Notes: generated by a model not told the origin, from the letters alone. A stretch of DNA of 64,000 nucleotides from Sulfitobacter sp. THAF37 (GCF_009363555.1 NZ_CP045372.1:744001-808000); one strand, 5' to 3'; counted from the stretch's first letter, positions 1 through 8,384 are shown. Translations and numbers: made by a program.

Positions 1-14
1 GCCCCGGCGAAGGA

Positions 15-749
15 TCAGGCTTCGTGCTCGCGCATTTCGGACAGGCGCCTGTTAACGGCGGCGTCGTGCCTTTTGTCGGCTTCGGCCAGATCCCCGAAAT
101 CCGGCAGGTAGAGACCATCGACCGAGCCTTCCGGGAACCGGTCCAGTATGGCGTCCCACTTCATTGCAAAGTCATCCAGCCTACGGTGCATCTCAACCGC
201 GCGGGAGGGGTTTCGACGGGCGTACCACCGCGCGAGCCCCATGGCCCGGCGCCAGAATCCGTCGTATCCAAGGATCAGAAAGACACCGACCATGACGAAC
301 AGGCCCAGCAACGCGATGCCAAGCACCAGCCACGGCCGGAACACCAGCAACAGCACGGCGGTGCCGATCACGATGTGGCGCCCTGTCGGACGATAGCCTG
401 TTACCGCCGCCTTGAACCTGGCTAGCGTTTCGTTTTCGCCTCGTGTCCGATCGCCTTTCCGACCGGCCCTCGCGGGCGCGGCGGAAGCCGGCTGCGCCTC
501 GGGCCGGGCGATGACCTGCTGCTCAAGAATCGCGCGTTTGCTCGTCCCCTGCGCCGCAGGTTGCGGCTGGGACTGCGTCTGTCGTTCCGAAACCGGCGCC
601 TCCGCCTGCTCCGCCGCGCGCGCTTCGCCCGCCAGCAGGTCGCGGATCGCGGCCAGTGATCCCGGATCCAGCTCCGCCTGCACGGGTTCGGCCTGCGCCG
701 ACCGGTCCTCGGATGAAATATCTGTTGATCGCTCGCTTGCAGTCGTCAT
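15..749 (-). CDS. hypothetical membrane protein with disordered N-terminus
   Basis: I do not recognise a named family. The 244-residue product has an acidic then Gln/Ala/Pro-rich, probably disordered first 110 residues. A strongly hydrophobic stretch at about residues 126-162 could form one or two membrane segments. A basic, soluble C-terminal part of about 80 residues follows. No signal peptide is visible, so the N-terminal half is presumably cytoplasmic. The ATG at 749 has a purine-rich GAGAGAT upstream. It is transcribed away from the TetR gene and stands alone here; the next gene downstream lies outside the window. Function is unknown. It resembles the lineage-restricted single-copy proteins of Rhodobacteraceae. 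Confidence 0.72.
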   Translation of the reverse strand: MTTASERSTDISSEDRSAQAEPVQAELDPGSLAAIRDLLAGEARAAEQAEAPVSERQTQSQPQPAAQGTSKRAILEQQVIARPEAQPASAAPARAGRKGDRTRGENETLARFKAAVTGYRPTGRHIVIGTAVLLLVFRPWLVLGIALLGLFVMVGVFLILGYDGFWRRAMGLARWYARRNPSRAVEMHRRLDDFAMKWDAILDRFPEGSVDGLYLPDFGDLAEADKRHDAAVNRRLSEMREHEA

Positions 750-887
750 TGTCGCATCTCTCAGCCAGTTATGGCGTCGCTAACGCTTCAATCAGACTCT
801 ACGTTGGCACGAATACGGCGAAAAAGTGGCGGATCACAGAGGGCAGTCACAATTCCCACAGCCGCTTCAGCCTGTCGCCGCCCCCAT

Positions 888-1613
888 TCAATCTGTCAGG
901 TCTGCCTGCGGAAACCAGCGTCTTGCGATATCTCTCGGGGATGGCGGGTTGACCAGCAGCGGCGCGACGGAAAGCTCATTGACCGCATTGATGCCCGGGA
1001 AGAAATCAGCGGCCTTGCCGCTGCCCAGCGGATGATGGCCCTGTGTCAGGTAAACCGCGAGGCCGTGGGTCGCCAATACGATGTAGCCTGCGATGCGAAT
1101 CGCATCACCTTCGACGATCTGCCCGGCCCGTTGGCAATCCTTGATGCATGTCACCAGGGTCGACAGCGCCTGTTCGTTGTGAAGGGTTCGGCTGCTCTGT
1201 TCGGGGTCCTCGTCCTCACGGGCCGTGAACATTAATGAAAAGAACCCCTTATTCTCCAGCGCGAACCGCAGATACGCCGACCCCAGGACATTGAGCCGCT
1301 CAAGCGGATCGTCCGAGGATCCTTCCAGTTCCTCCTCCTGGCAGGCGGCGAGGATTCGAAACCCCTCGGCGGTCAACGCATCAAGAAGCGCGGCCTTGTC
1401 GGAAAAATGGCGGTAAGCCGAGGCGTGGGTCACGCCAACGGCGCTGGCGAGTTCGCGCATGGAGAAGACAGGGCCGCCCCTCTCGGCGATCAGTTTCAGC
1501 GCCTCGGCCAGCAGTGCGTTCCGCAAGTCATTGTGATGATAAGCTTTTTTTCGGCTTCCCTTGCTAGCCGTGCTCGTCGTGCCGTGCTGTTCGATGTTTC
1601 TGCTCCCTGACAT
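888..1613 (-). CDS. TetR-family transcriptional regulator
   Basis: A 241-residue TetR/AcrR-type repressor. An N-terminal helix-turn-helix (roughly residues 25-70, with the typical SMRELASAVGVTHASAYRHF pattern) is followed by an alpha-helical ligand domain of the TetR_C/WHG-like kind. I chose the ATG at 1613 because AAAGGAG sits six bases upstream on this strand. An upstream in-frame extension to 1682 lacks such a site. The gene is divergent from a five-gene ABC importer plus amidase, and paired half-sites lie in the 176-bp gap. The simplest reading is a local repressor released by the transported compound or its product. The ligand cannot be deduced from the sequence. Confidence 0.92.
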   Translation of the reverse strand: MSGSRNIEQHGTTSTASKGSRKKAYHHNDLRNALLAEALKLIAERGGPVFSMRELASAVGVTHASAYRHFSDKAALLDALTAEGFRILAACQEEELEGSSDDPLERLNVLGSAYLRFALENKGFFSLMFTAREDEDPEQSSRTLHNEQALSTLVTCIKDCQRAGQIVEGDAIRIAGYIVLATHGLAVYLTQGHHPLGSGKAADFFPGINAVNELSVAPLLVNPPSPRDIARRWFPQADLTD

Positions 1614-1695
1614 GTAGAAGGCTCCTTTGATGCCATGCAAACCGGCAATTCGACAAGGTTTCCACCATCGAAAACCGAGCACCAGCCATTTTCAT

Positions 1696-1725
1696 TTGAC
1701 GGATTACACCTTGCCAACCTAATGT
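1696..1725 (+). promoter_or_regulatory. candidate sigma-70 promoter of the importer-amidase operon
   Basis: TTGACG at 1696-1701 and TAATGT at 1720-1725 are separated by 18 bp. The -35 is good and the -10 is moderate. The start point would fall at about 1732, immediately before the repeated half-sites and 58 bp before the first gene. Assigned by eye. Confidence 0.4.
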
Positions 1726-1732
1726 GTCCATC

Positions 1733-1761
1733 GGTTACATTGGATGTGACCACTGGTTACA
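1733..1761. promoter_or_regulatory. tandem inverted half-sites, candidate TetR operator
   Basis: Three alternating half-sites are seen: GGTTACA (1733-1739), TGTGACC (1745-1751) and GGTTACA (1755-1761). Neighbouring sites form imperfect inverted repeats matching at six of seven positions, with spacers of 5 and 3 bp. They lie between the divergent regulator and the importer genes, just downstream of a candidate -10 box. That is where a TetR repressor would block transcription. Confidence 0.5.
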
Positions 1762-1789
1762 CAACACAACAACAGGAGGCGAAACAATA

Positions 1790-3082
1790 ATGAAATTCAC
1801 AATGAGACACGCCGCAATGACACGCCGGCAAGCTTTGAAGGTCGGCGCAGGTGCCGCGGCCGGCAGTCTATTTGCACCAGCAATCACCCGCGCTGCCGGA
1901 TCGACGATCAAGATCGGCTACGTCGGTGCCCTGTCAGGAATCCGCGCCGCTTTCGGAGAAACCGAGAGCTGGACCATCGAGAAAATGAAGGCGCATCTGG
2001 CCAACGGCCTGGATGTCGGCGGCAAGACCTATCAGGTCGAACTTGTGATCCGGGACAATCAGTCGGATCCGAACCGGTCAACGTCGATCGCAAGTGAACT
2101 GGCGCTGCGCGAAAGATGCAATCTGGTCCTGGCCCAGGACGGTGACGGCGCGATCTCCATTGGTGAGTTGGCCGATACACGGCGTGTTCCGACCATTTCG
2201 ACGATGGTGCCTTGGCAGGGCTGGTTCTTCCCGCGCGGCGGCAATCCGGAAACCGGCTTCCCCTACACGTTCCATTTCTTCGCCGGGTCCGACACCATTC
2301 TGCAGACTTTCGTGGCGCTTATGGGTCAGGTCGAAACGAACAAGAAGGTCGGCACCCTGTTCCTGAACAACGAACCCGGCCAGGCCTTCATGGACCCCCA
2401 GCTCGGTCTTCCTCCTCTTCTCGAACAGGCCGGCTATTCCGAAACCGCAGGCGGCGGTTTTCCAATCACCGCGAACGATTTCTCGAACACAGTATCCGCT
2501 TTCGCCGCCGCCAACCCGGACATCCTGACCGGTTTCATGTATCCCAACCACTTCATCCCGTTCTGGAACCAGATCGGGCAGGCGGGCCTCAGCCCCAAGG
2601 TCTGCGCCATGGCAGCGGCTTTCCTGTTTCCTTCCGGTCTTGAGGCGCTGGGCGACTCCGGCGACGGCATGGCCACCGAAGTCTGGTGGTCGCCCCGGTT
2701 CCCCTACGGTTCGACGATCACCGGCCAAAGCGCCGAGGCGTTGGCCGCCGCCGGGGAAAAGGAATCCGGCCGCCAGTGGACCCAGCCGCTGGGCTATGGT
2801 CATGCGCTGTGGGAGGTCGGTCTGGCGGCGTTGCAACGCTCCGGTGATCCGACTGATCCTGACATGGTGCGCGACGCGATCGCGTCCCTGAACATGGAGA
2901 CGGTGATCGGCCCGGTGAACTTTGCCGGAAGCCCGATCAAGAGCGTCGCCGTCACCGGACTTGCCGGGGGCCAATGGCGCAAGGGCACAGGGAAACACCC
3001 CTACGAGCTGAAAATCGTGGACAATACGGCCCTGCCCGCCGTGCCGATCGAAGCGGAGATGGTTCCGCTCGGCGGCGCCTGA
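1790..3082 (+). CDS. ABC transporter substrate-binding protein, branched-chain amino acid/amide type (Tat-exported)
   Basis: A 430-residue periplasmic binding protein of the type 1 fold (LivK/Peripla_BP_6 family), the substrate-capture component of the importer encoded downstream. The N-terminus carries a twin-arginine signal: TRRQALKVGAG near residues 11-21, then a hydrophobic stretch ending in an Ala-rich cleavage region near residue 36. The ligand domain starts with the typical IKIGYVGALSG. The ATG at 1790 is preferred over upstream in-frame codons because AGGAGG lies 10 bases before it. The stop overlaps the next start as TGATG. The partner amidase at the operon end suggests an amide or related N-compound as ligand rather than leucine itself, but this is inference. 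Confidence 0.9.
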   Translation: MKFTMRHAAMTRRQALKVGAGAAAGSLFAPAITRAAGSTIKIGYVGALSGIRAAFGETESWTIEKMKAHLANGLDVGGKTYQVELVIRDNQSDPNRSTSIASELALRERCNLVLAQDGDGAISIGELADTRRVPTISTMVPWQGWFFPRGGNPETGFPYTFHFFAGSDTILQTFVALMGQVETNKKVGTLFLNNEPGQAFMDPQLGLPPLLEQAGYSETAGGGFPITANDFSNTVSAFAAANPDILTGFMYPNHFIPFWNQIGQAGLSPKVCAMAAAFLFPSGLEALGDSGDGMATEVWWSPRFPYGSTITGQSAEALAAAGEKESGRQWTQPLGYGHALWEVGLAALQRSGDPTDPDMVRDAIASLNMETVIGPVNFAGSPIKSVAVTGLAGGQWRKGTGKHPYELKIVDNTALPAVPIEAEMVPLGGA

Positions 3083-3807
3083 TGACGGCCCGTCCCATGG
3101 CCTTGATGGCGACCGAAGATGTGTCGCGGCAGTTCGGATCAGTTTGTGCGGTCGATCAGATCAGCATTGAATTGAACGCGGACGAAAGCGTCGGCCTTAT
3201 AGGCCCGAATGGGGCGGGCAAGACAACGCTCCTGTCTCTGCTCAGCGGGGCGCTCAAGCCATCGTCGGGCAGGATTACGATGGATGGCAACGACGTCACG
3301 GCCCTACCGGTTCATGCCCGCGTCGCAGCGGGCATCGCCAAGGCCGCGCAGATCCCTCAGACCTTCGACCGACTGACGGTACGCGAAAATGTATTGCTGC
3401 CGGCATATTTCGGCGCGGGGCTGTCGCAGCCTGATGCCGGGGTGTGGATCGACGAAGTCCTGGAAATGACCGGCCTGATCGACCGGGCCGACAAGGTGCC
3501 CGCGTCTCTGGGGCTTCTCGACCGCAAACGGCTGGAGCTGGCAAAGGCGGTGGCCAGCAAGCCGCGGGTCTTGCTGCTGGATGAAATCGCCGCTGGCCTT
3601 ACCGAACCCGAAATCGCCCTGATGAAGGAGGTGGTGAGACGGCTGCAACCGGGTCGGGCCATTGTATGGGTCGAGCACATTCCATTCGCCTTGCAGGATA
3701 TCTGCGCGCGACTGGTCGTCATGGACAAGGGCGCCAGGCTGCTCGATGGGCCCTTCGACGAGGTCTGGGCGTCGGATGCCCTTCAAAGCACGTATATGGG
3801 GATGTAA
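3082..3807 (+). CDS. ABC transporter ATP-binding protein (LivG-like)
   Basis: A 241-residue nucleotide-binding subunit of a branched-chain-amino-acid-type importer. Walker A GPNGAGKTT is at residues 41-49 and Walker B VLLLDEIAAGL comes later. The signature segment is the degenerate form common in LivG proteins (LGLLDRKRLELAKA rather than LSGGQ). An H-loop histidine follows in VWVEH. The start ATG overlaps the preceding stop by one base (TGATG), which fixes it and implies translational coupling. It should pair with the LivF-like subunit encoded directly after it to drive the two permeases. Confidence 0.93.
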   Translation: MTARPMALMATEDVSRQFGSVCAVDQISIELNADESVGLIGPNGAGKTTLLSLLSGALKPSSGRITMDGNDVTALPVHARVAAGIAKAAQIPQTFDRLTVRENVLLPAYFGAGLSQPDAGVWIDEVLEMTGLIDRADKVPASLGLLDRKRLELAKAVASKPRVLLLDEIAAGLTEPEIALMKEVVRRLQPGRAIVWVEHIPFALQDICARLVVMDKGARLLDGPFDEVWASDALQSTYMGM

Positions 3808-3808
3808 A

Positions 3809-4513
3809 ATGGCGATGGCTCTCGAAATCTCGGACCTCAGCGCCAGGTATGGCCAGTTCCGCGCACTGGACGGCGTTTCGATGTCGGTTGGCCAGGGCGA
3901 GACGCTCGCACTGGTCGGCGCCAACGGAGCGGGCAAATCCACTTTCCTGCGGATCCTTTGCGGGCTTATGCCCAGCTGGGAAGGCCACATGACGATCAAT
4001 GGCCAACAGATCGCGCCGGGCGACCTGATGAAGGCGTCGCACCTGGGGCTGGCCCTGGTGCCCGAAGGGCGCATGCTGTTCGGCAGCCTGACTGTTCGGG
4101 AAAATCTGCTGATCGGACAAACGGACCGCGACGGCCCGTGGACCATCGCCGCTATTGAACGCCTGTTCCCGGTCCTCAGGGAAAAACGCGGTTCACGACC
4201 GTCGGAACTGTCCGGAGGCCAGCAGCAGATGGTGGCGATCGGTCGGGCGCTGGCCGCCAACCCGAAGATTCTCCTGTTCGACGAGATTTCGCTCGGGCTG
4301 TCTCCGGCTGTGGTGCGCGAAGTCTACACCGCACTTTCGACAATTAAAAAAGAGGGAGTAACGCTCGTGATCGTCGATCAGGACATTTCCCGCGTCTGCG
4401 AAGTCGCCAATTCGGTCACCTGTTTCTTCAAAGGGTCGGTCACTTTCACCGGCCCCGCCAAGGGAATGACCGCCGGCGCGCTCCACGAGGCCTATTTCGG
4501 AGGCCGGACATGA
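3809..4513 (+). CDS. ABC transporter ATP-binding protein (LivF-like)
   Basis: A 234-residue second ATPase subunit of the importer. Walker A GANGAGKST is at residues 37-45. The intact signature LSGGQQQM is followed by Walker B ILLFDEISLGLSP. Its length matches LivF. It begins one base after the LivG-like stop codon and its own stop overlaps the permease start (ATGA), so the five transporter genes form one tightly coupled unit. In many LivF proteins the position after the signature is Q, as here. A long in-frame upstream extension exists but lies inside livG-like coding sequence and is not a start. Confidence 0.93.
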   Translation: MAMALEISDLSARYGQFRALDGVSMSVGQGETLALVGANGAGKSTFLRILCGLMPSWEGHMTINGQQIAPGDLMKASHLGLALVPEGRMLFGSLTVRENLLIGQTDRDGPWTIAAIERLFPVLREKRGSRPSELSGGQQQMVAIGRALAANPKILLFDEISLGLSPAVVREVYTALSTIKKEGVTLVIVDQDISRVCEVANSVTCFFKGSVTFTGPAKGMTAGALHEAYFGGRT

Positions 4514-5379
4514 CAACGGCACAATTCGCATCGCTCTTGTTCCAGGGGCTCACGCTGGGCGGGCTTTATGCCATGATCGGGGCCGGACTTGCGCTGAACT
4601 ACGGCATCCTGAAGGTGCTGCAACTCGCCCATGGGGAATACATCACCTACGGTGCCTTTGCAGCCGTCGGTGCCATTGTGGTATTCCCGGACCTGCCCTT
4701 CCACGTGATACTTCTGATTGCCTTTCTTGCCTGTGCCCTGCTGGGTGCGGCGGCGCAGTGGCTGATCGTGGAACGCGCGATGGCCCACCGTAACGAGGTT
4801 GTGGCCATGCTCGTGACATTCGGGCTGGCGGTGGTGCTGCGCGACTCGCTGGTCGAAACCGTGGGCGCAGATTTGCGCGGCCTGTCGGTGGGTCAACTGG
4901 GGCAGGCGAATTTCACCATCGCCGGACTGACCTTCGGAGTCCTGCCGCTGATCTCCCTGCTGATCGCGATAGCGTCGTTTGGGTTGCTGACCCTGCTCAT
5001 CTTCAAGACGCACCTGGGCAGGCAGATACGCGCGGTTTCCGATCTGCCCGATATCGCGGAACTGGTGGGCGCCCCGGTTCAGCGCATTCATGTCATCGTC
5101 GCGGCGCTCTCTGCCGGACTGGCAGCCATCGCTGGGGTGTTGCTGGCGATGCGGGCGAGCGTTTCGCCCTACTCGGGCCTCGACAACCTGCTGATCGCGT
5201 TTGAAGTCGTGGTTCTCGGCGGTCTGGGATCCATCCGCGGCGTGCTCTGGGCAGGCTTCCTGCTGGGCATGACCCAGGTGGTCAGTACGTGGTTCGACGG
5301 CAATGCCGGGCTTTTCTACGTCCATCTCGTGTTCTTCATCGTGCTGGTCTTCCGCGCCATGACCGGGAGGCTTTCCTGA
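4510..5379 (+). CDS. ABC transporter permease (LivH-like)
   Basis: A 289-residue inner-membrane permease with about eight hydrophobic segments. It has the LivH hallmarks GLTLGGLYAMIGAGLALNYG near the N-terminus and a conserved VVLGGLGSIRGVLWAGFLLG near the C-terminus. It forms the translocation channel together with the LivM-like subunit. The start at 4510 overlaps the previous stop by four bases (ATGA) and its stop overlaps the next start (TGATG). Family identity is clear. Substrate specificity is not given by the permease sequence. Confidence 0.93.
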   Translation: MTTAQFASLLFQGLTLGGLYAMIGAGLALNYGILKVLQLAHGEYITYGAFAAVGAIVVFPDLPFHVILLIAFLACALLGAAAQWLIVERAMAHRNEVVAMLVTFGLAVVLRDSLVETVGADLRGLSVGQLGQANFTIAGLTFGVLPLISLLIAIASFGLLTLLIFKTHLGRQIRAVSDLPDIAELVGAPVQRIHVIVAALSAGLAAIAGVLLAMRASVSPYSGLDNLLIAFEVVVLGGLGSIRGVLWAGFLLGMTQVVSTWFDGNAGLFYVHLVFFIVLVFRAMTGRLS

Positions 5380-6329
5380 TGCGTCGTTATGAAATCGCCG
5401 TACTGGTTGCCGGGGCCGTGATTGCCGGTCTTGCCGGAGTATTCATCGACTCCGGTCTCCAGTTCCTGCTGTGCGAGGTCTTCGTCCTGTTTATCATGGC
5501 GCAGATGTGGAACCTGCTGGCCGGATATGCCGGACAGGTCTCCTTTGGCCAACAGATGTTTGTGGGTCTGGGCGGCTATGGCCTCTGTGTGATCGCGAAC
5601 AACTCCGGGCTTCCCGTCTGGGCAACCGTCGCGATCGTCCCCGTGCTCGTTGGCATCCTCGCGATCCCTCTCGGCATGGTCGTGTTCCACCTGAAACATG
5701 CCTATTTCGCCATCGGGATGTGGGTCGCCGCCGAAGTCGTCTTCCAGTTCGTTGTCAAAACCCCGGCACTCGGCGGGTCCGGTGGCCTTGTCCTGCGCCC
5801 GGGCGGCGAGATGATGCAGGGCTTCCCCGAACAGACAGTGCTGCCTGTCGTGCTCTTCCTTTCCGTGGCGCTGATCGTCGGCCTGCGCGTGTTCCTGCGC
5901 AGCAGACTTGGGCTGGCCACACTGGCGGTGCGCGACAACGAAGCGGCGGCGGAGGCGGCCGGCGTCAATATCTGGCGACTGCACCTGATCCTGTTCACCC
6001 TGACGGCGGCAGGCACCGCTTTGGCCGCTGCGCTCTACTATACGACCACGCTGTTCGTGACTCCGCTGGACGCCTTCCAGGCCAAATGGGTGATCATGAT
6101 GATGTTCATTGTGGTCATTGGCGGACTGGGCACGCTGACCGGACCCGTGGTTGGCGTGGTCCTGTTCATCGGCATCCGCGAGGTCATGACCGCAGCCGGG
6201 TATTCCGGCAGTCAGAACTGGATCGTGATGGGGCTGCTCGCCATCGGCGTGCTCCTGTTCCTTCCGCAGGGCTTGTGGCCCGCATTCTCCAATTCCATCC
6301 GATCACTCAAAGACAAGGCATCTTCATGA
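5379..6329 (+). CDS. ABC transporter permease (LivM-like)
   Basis: A 316-residue inner-membrane permease with about nine hydrophobic segments. It carries the LivM motif MWNLLAGYAGQVSFGQQMFVG near residue 45 and the terminal GGLGTLTGPVVG segment. It completes the five-subunit branched-chain-type importer. The ATG at 5379 overlaps the LivH-like stop by one base. The stop at 6327-6329 overlaps the amidase start by four bases, which ties the hydrolase to the transporter in one transcript. Confidence 0.93.
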   Translation: MRRYEIAVLVAGAVIAGLAGVFIDSGLQFLLCEVFVLFIMAQMWNLLAGYAGQVSFGQQMFVGLGGYGLCVIANNSGLPVWATVAIVPVLVGILAIPLGMVVFHLKHAYFAIGMWVAAEVVFQFVVKTPALGGSGGLVLRPGGEMMQGFPEQTVLPVVLFLSVALIVGLRVFLRSRLGLATLAVRDNEAAAEAAGVNIWRLHLILFTLTAAGTALAAALYYTTTLFVTPLDAFQAKWVIMMMFIVVIGGLGTLTGPVVGVVLFIGIREVMTAAGYSGSQNWIVMGLLAIGVLLFLPQGLWPAFSNSIRSLKDKASS

Positions 6330-7786
6330 CCGCATACCAAGACAAGAAGCCACATCTGTGGACCGCAGGAGAGGCTGTCGCCGCCCTGAGATCGCGGAAG
6401 ATCGGCGCAGTCGAACTGCTGGACATCTACCTGGACCGCCAGACAAGGCTCGACGGCGACATCAACTCGGTCGTCGAAACCCGCGCTGACGCCGCACGCA
6501 AGGCGGCCAAAGCGGTGGATGCGGGCAGCGCCGCACCCGGCCCGCTGGCCGGCCTGCCGATGACCATCAAGGAAACCTTCGAGATCGAAGGCTTCCATGC
6601 GACGGCGGGCATCCCCGAGCTGAAGGATCATCTGTCGACCGAGGACGCGGATGCGGTTGCGCGGCTGCGGGCAGCCGGTGCCGTCATATGGGGCAAAACC
6701 AACGTGCCGCTCGCGGCGTCGGATCACCAAAGCTACAACCCGATTTATGGCGTCAGCCGCAATCCCTGGGATACCGGCAGGACCGTCGGCGGATCGTCGG
6801 GCGGGTCCGCCGCCGCGCTCGCGGCAGGGTTCACCGCGCTGGAACTTGGCAGCGACATCGGCGGCTCGATCCGGATACCCGCGCACTTCTGCGGCGTCTG
6901 GGGCCATAAACCCACCTACGGCACCGTGTCGGGCATCGGTCACGTCCCACCCCCTGGGGCGCGGTCGCAATCGCCGCTGTCGGTCTACGGCCCGATGGGG
7001 CGCTGCGCCGCGGACCTGCAGCTTGGGATGGATCTGCTTGCCGGTGGCGCAGCGGAAAACGCATGGGTCCTGAACCTGCCGAAGGCGCGACACGATAGGC
7101 TCTCGGATTATCGGGTCGCGGTCTGGACCGGGGGCAGTCCGGTCGATCCGGCCTACGCCGAAGCGATCGGCGAATTCGCGGATGCCCTCGCCGCGCAGGG
7201 CGTTCGGATCACCCGTTTCGATACGCCACCGGCCCCGCTGGTCGGCAATGAGGCGTTCTACATCGACACCCTGTTTGCCGTCATCGGTTCGGCCCTGCCG
7301 GCAGAAGAGCTTGAGGCTTATGCCGCGGCAGCGACCGGCCATCCGCCGGACAGCCTGCCAGCGCGGGTGGCGCGGGCCACGAGATCAAGCCTCGCGGGCT
7401 ATGCCGCTCTGGTGGAACGCCAGGAGGCGCTGCGACAGGCCTGGCGCGACTGGTTCCGGGACTACGATATTCTGTTGTGCCCGGTCAGCATGACGGTCGC
7501 CTTTCCGCACCAGACCGAAGACGGGCATGGCCCGGTTCCCCAGATGGCGCGCGTTCTGGATGTCGGGGGGGAAATGCGGCCCTATCTGGAAAACCTCTAT
7601 TGGCCCGGCGTGGCCACACAGGGGCTGCTGCCGGCGACCGTCCGCCCCCTGCCCTCGCAGGTGCGCGGCATGCCGGCCGGTGTCCAGTCTATTGGCGTCG
7701 AATTCGGAGATCGAACAACGCTTCGCTTCACTGAACTTTGCGACGAAGTCTTCGGCGGCTTCGTGCCGCCGCCCGGCTTCGATTGA
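6326..7786 (+). CDS. amidase-signature family hydrolase
   Basis: A 486-residue enzyme of the amidase signature family, which hydrolyses C-N bonds of amides with a Ser-cisSer-Lys triad. The visible triad is Lys82 (TIKETF), a Ser of GGSSGGS at 155-161, and the nucleophile Ser181 in GSDIGGSIRIPA. There is no signal peptide, so it is cytoplasmic, consistent with acting on an imported substrate. The start overlaps the livM-like stop (ATGA), and the longer open frame upstream is read-through within livM. It could act on a short-chain amide, an N-acyl compound or a cyclic imide. GatA is unlikely because gatC and gatB are absent and the context is catabolic. Confidence 0.92.
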   Translation: MTAYQDKKPHLWTAGEAVAALRSRKIGAVELLDIYLDRQTRLDGDINSVVETRADAARKAAKAVDAGSAAPGPLAGLPMTIKETFEIEGFHATAGIPELKDHLSTEDADAVARLRAAGAVIWGKTNVPLAASDHQSYNPIYGVSRNPWDTGRTVGGSSGGSAAALAAGFTALELGSDIGGSIRIPAHFCGVWGHKPTYGTVSGIGHVPPPGARSQSPLSVYGPMGRCAADLQLGMDLLAGGAAENAWVLNLPKARHDRLSDYRVAVWTGGSPVDPAYAEAIGEFADALAAQGVRITRFDTPPAPLVGNEAFYIDTLFAVIGSALPAEELEAYAAAATGHPPDSLPARVARATRSSLAGYAALVERQEALRQAWRDWFRDYDILLCPVSMTVAFPHQTEDGHGPVPQMARVLDVGGEMRPYLENLYWPGVATQGLLPATVRPLPSQVRGMPAGVQSIGVEFGDRTTLRFTELCDEVFGGFVPPPGFD

Positions 7787-7925
7787 GACGGCAAAGAGCA
7801 CCCTTGCCCCCGATCTTCCTTCTGCGCCGTCCGTTATCAGCATCTGAAACGGACTGCGCAGCACCAGACCCTTTGCGACGACAAGCGCCAGGGCAAGAAA
7901 CCTTACGAGAACGATATTTTCTGGA

Positions 7926-7972
7926 TGGCAGGGGCTGAGGGCCTCGAACCCACGACCCTCGGTTTTGGAGAC
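7926..7972 (-). repeat. duplicated 3' half of tRNA-Trp (att-like)
   Basis: These 47 bases match 8155-8201, the 3' part of the intact tRNA-Trp gene from the anticodon loop through the terminal CCA, with one mismatch (7942 against 8171). The match stops exactly at the CCA end. A partial tRNA copy of this kind is the footprint of a tyrosine-recombinase element that integrated into the tRNA 3' end. The intact gene and the fragment would be the two att sites. Confidence 0.75.
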
Positions 7973-8028
7973 TTGTGAGGAAACTTTTTCATATTAATTT
8001 CAATATGTTACGTGGATCCAAAATTTCG

Positions 8029-8083
8029 CTGTCCCCGTTTGTCCCCGCTGGTCGCGGGACAGATTTACGGGGACTGTCCCCGT
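8029..8083. repeat. GTCCCCG repeat cluster between the tRNA-Trp copies
   Basis: GTCCCCG occurs at 8031, 8041 and 8076, and inverted as CGGGGAC at 8068. The last two build a perfect palindrome ACGGGGAC-T-GTCCCCGT at 8067-8083. The cluster lies within the 183 bp between the two tRNA-Trp-derived sequences. It may be leftover recombinase arm sites or an operator. No terminator-like T-run follows. Confidence 0.6.
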
Positions 8084-8154
8084 CCAAATTCCGCAATTTC
8101 AACCAACCCGTGTACCGGGCTGATTTTTTTATTCAATGTTTTCAGTGATTTGTG

Positions 8155-8230
8155 TGGCAGGGGCTGAGGGACTCGAACCCACGACCCTCGGTTTTGGAGA
8201 CCGATGCTCTACCAACTGAGCTAAACCCCT
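8155..8230 (-). tRNA. tRNA-Trp (anticodon CCA)
   Basis: The reverse complement folds into a complete cloverleaf. The acceptor stem is AGGGGTT/AGCCCCT, followed by a D-arm with AGCTCAGTTGGTAGAGC, an anticodon loop CTCCAAA giving anticodon CCA, a T-arm with GGTTCGAGTCC, a G discriminator and an encoded CCA. Total length is 76 bases. It reads Trp codons (UGG). Its 3' end carries the duplicated att-like fragment on the low-coordinate side. Confidence 0.96.
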
Positions 8231-8384
8231 ATGCCGAACCTCCGACTAGTCGCAATTGCCGCCGCGATCAAGGGGCATCGCGCCGATTGCAGGGAATTTC
8301 ACCCGATGTGTGCGGAACTCTTCATCGGGGCCGAAGCGTTGGTTCTTCGAAAAGAAAACTTAACAAGCACGCAAGGAACCTGCC

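Larger units (their letters stand above)
7787..8154. other. non-coding stretch with integration scar
   Basis: No intact gene is present in these 368 bases. They hold a 47-bp copy of the tRNA-Trp 3' half, a cluster of GTCCCCG repeats, and an AT-rich segment at 7981-8010. From about 7846, one + strand frame reads through the tRNA fragment without interruption and ends at a TGA at 7975-7977, giving a tail like MAGAEGLEPTTLGFGDL. Such a tail arises automatically when any frame crosses a tRNA 3' end. I see no start codon with a ribosome site, so I treat it as decayed sequence. Confidence 0.55.

Noticed and set aside
5471..6325. 285-codon N-terminal extension of the amidase
   Set aside because: It is an alternative frame of livM. 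The ATG at 6326 overlaps the livM stop and gives a normal amidase N-terminus.
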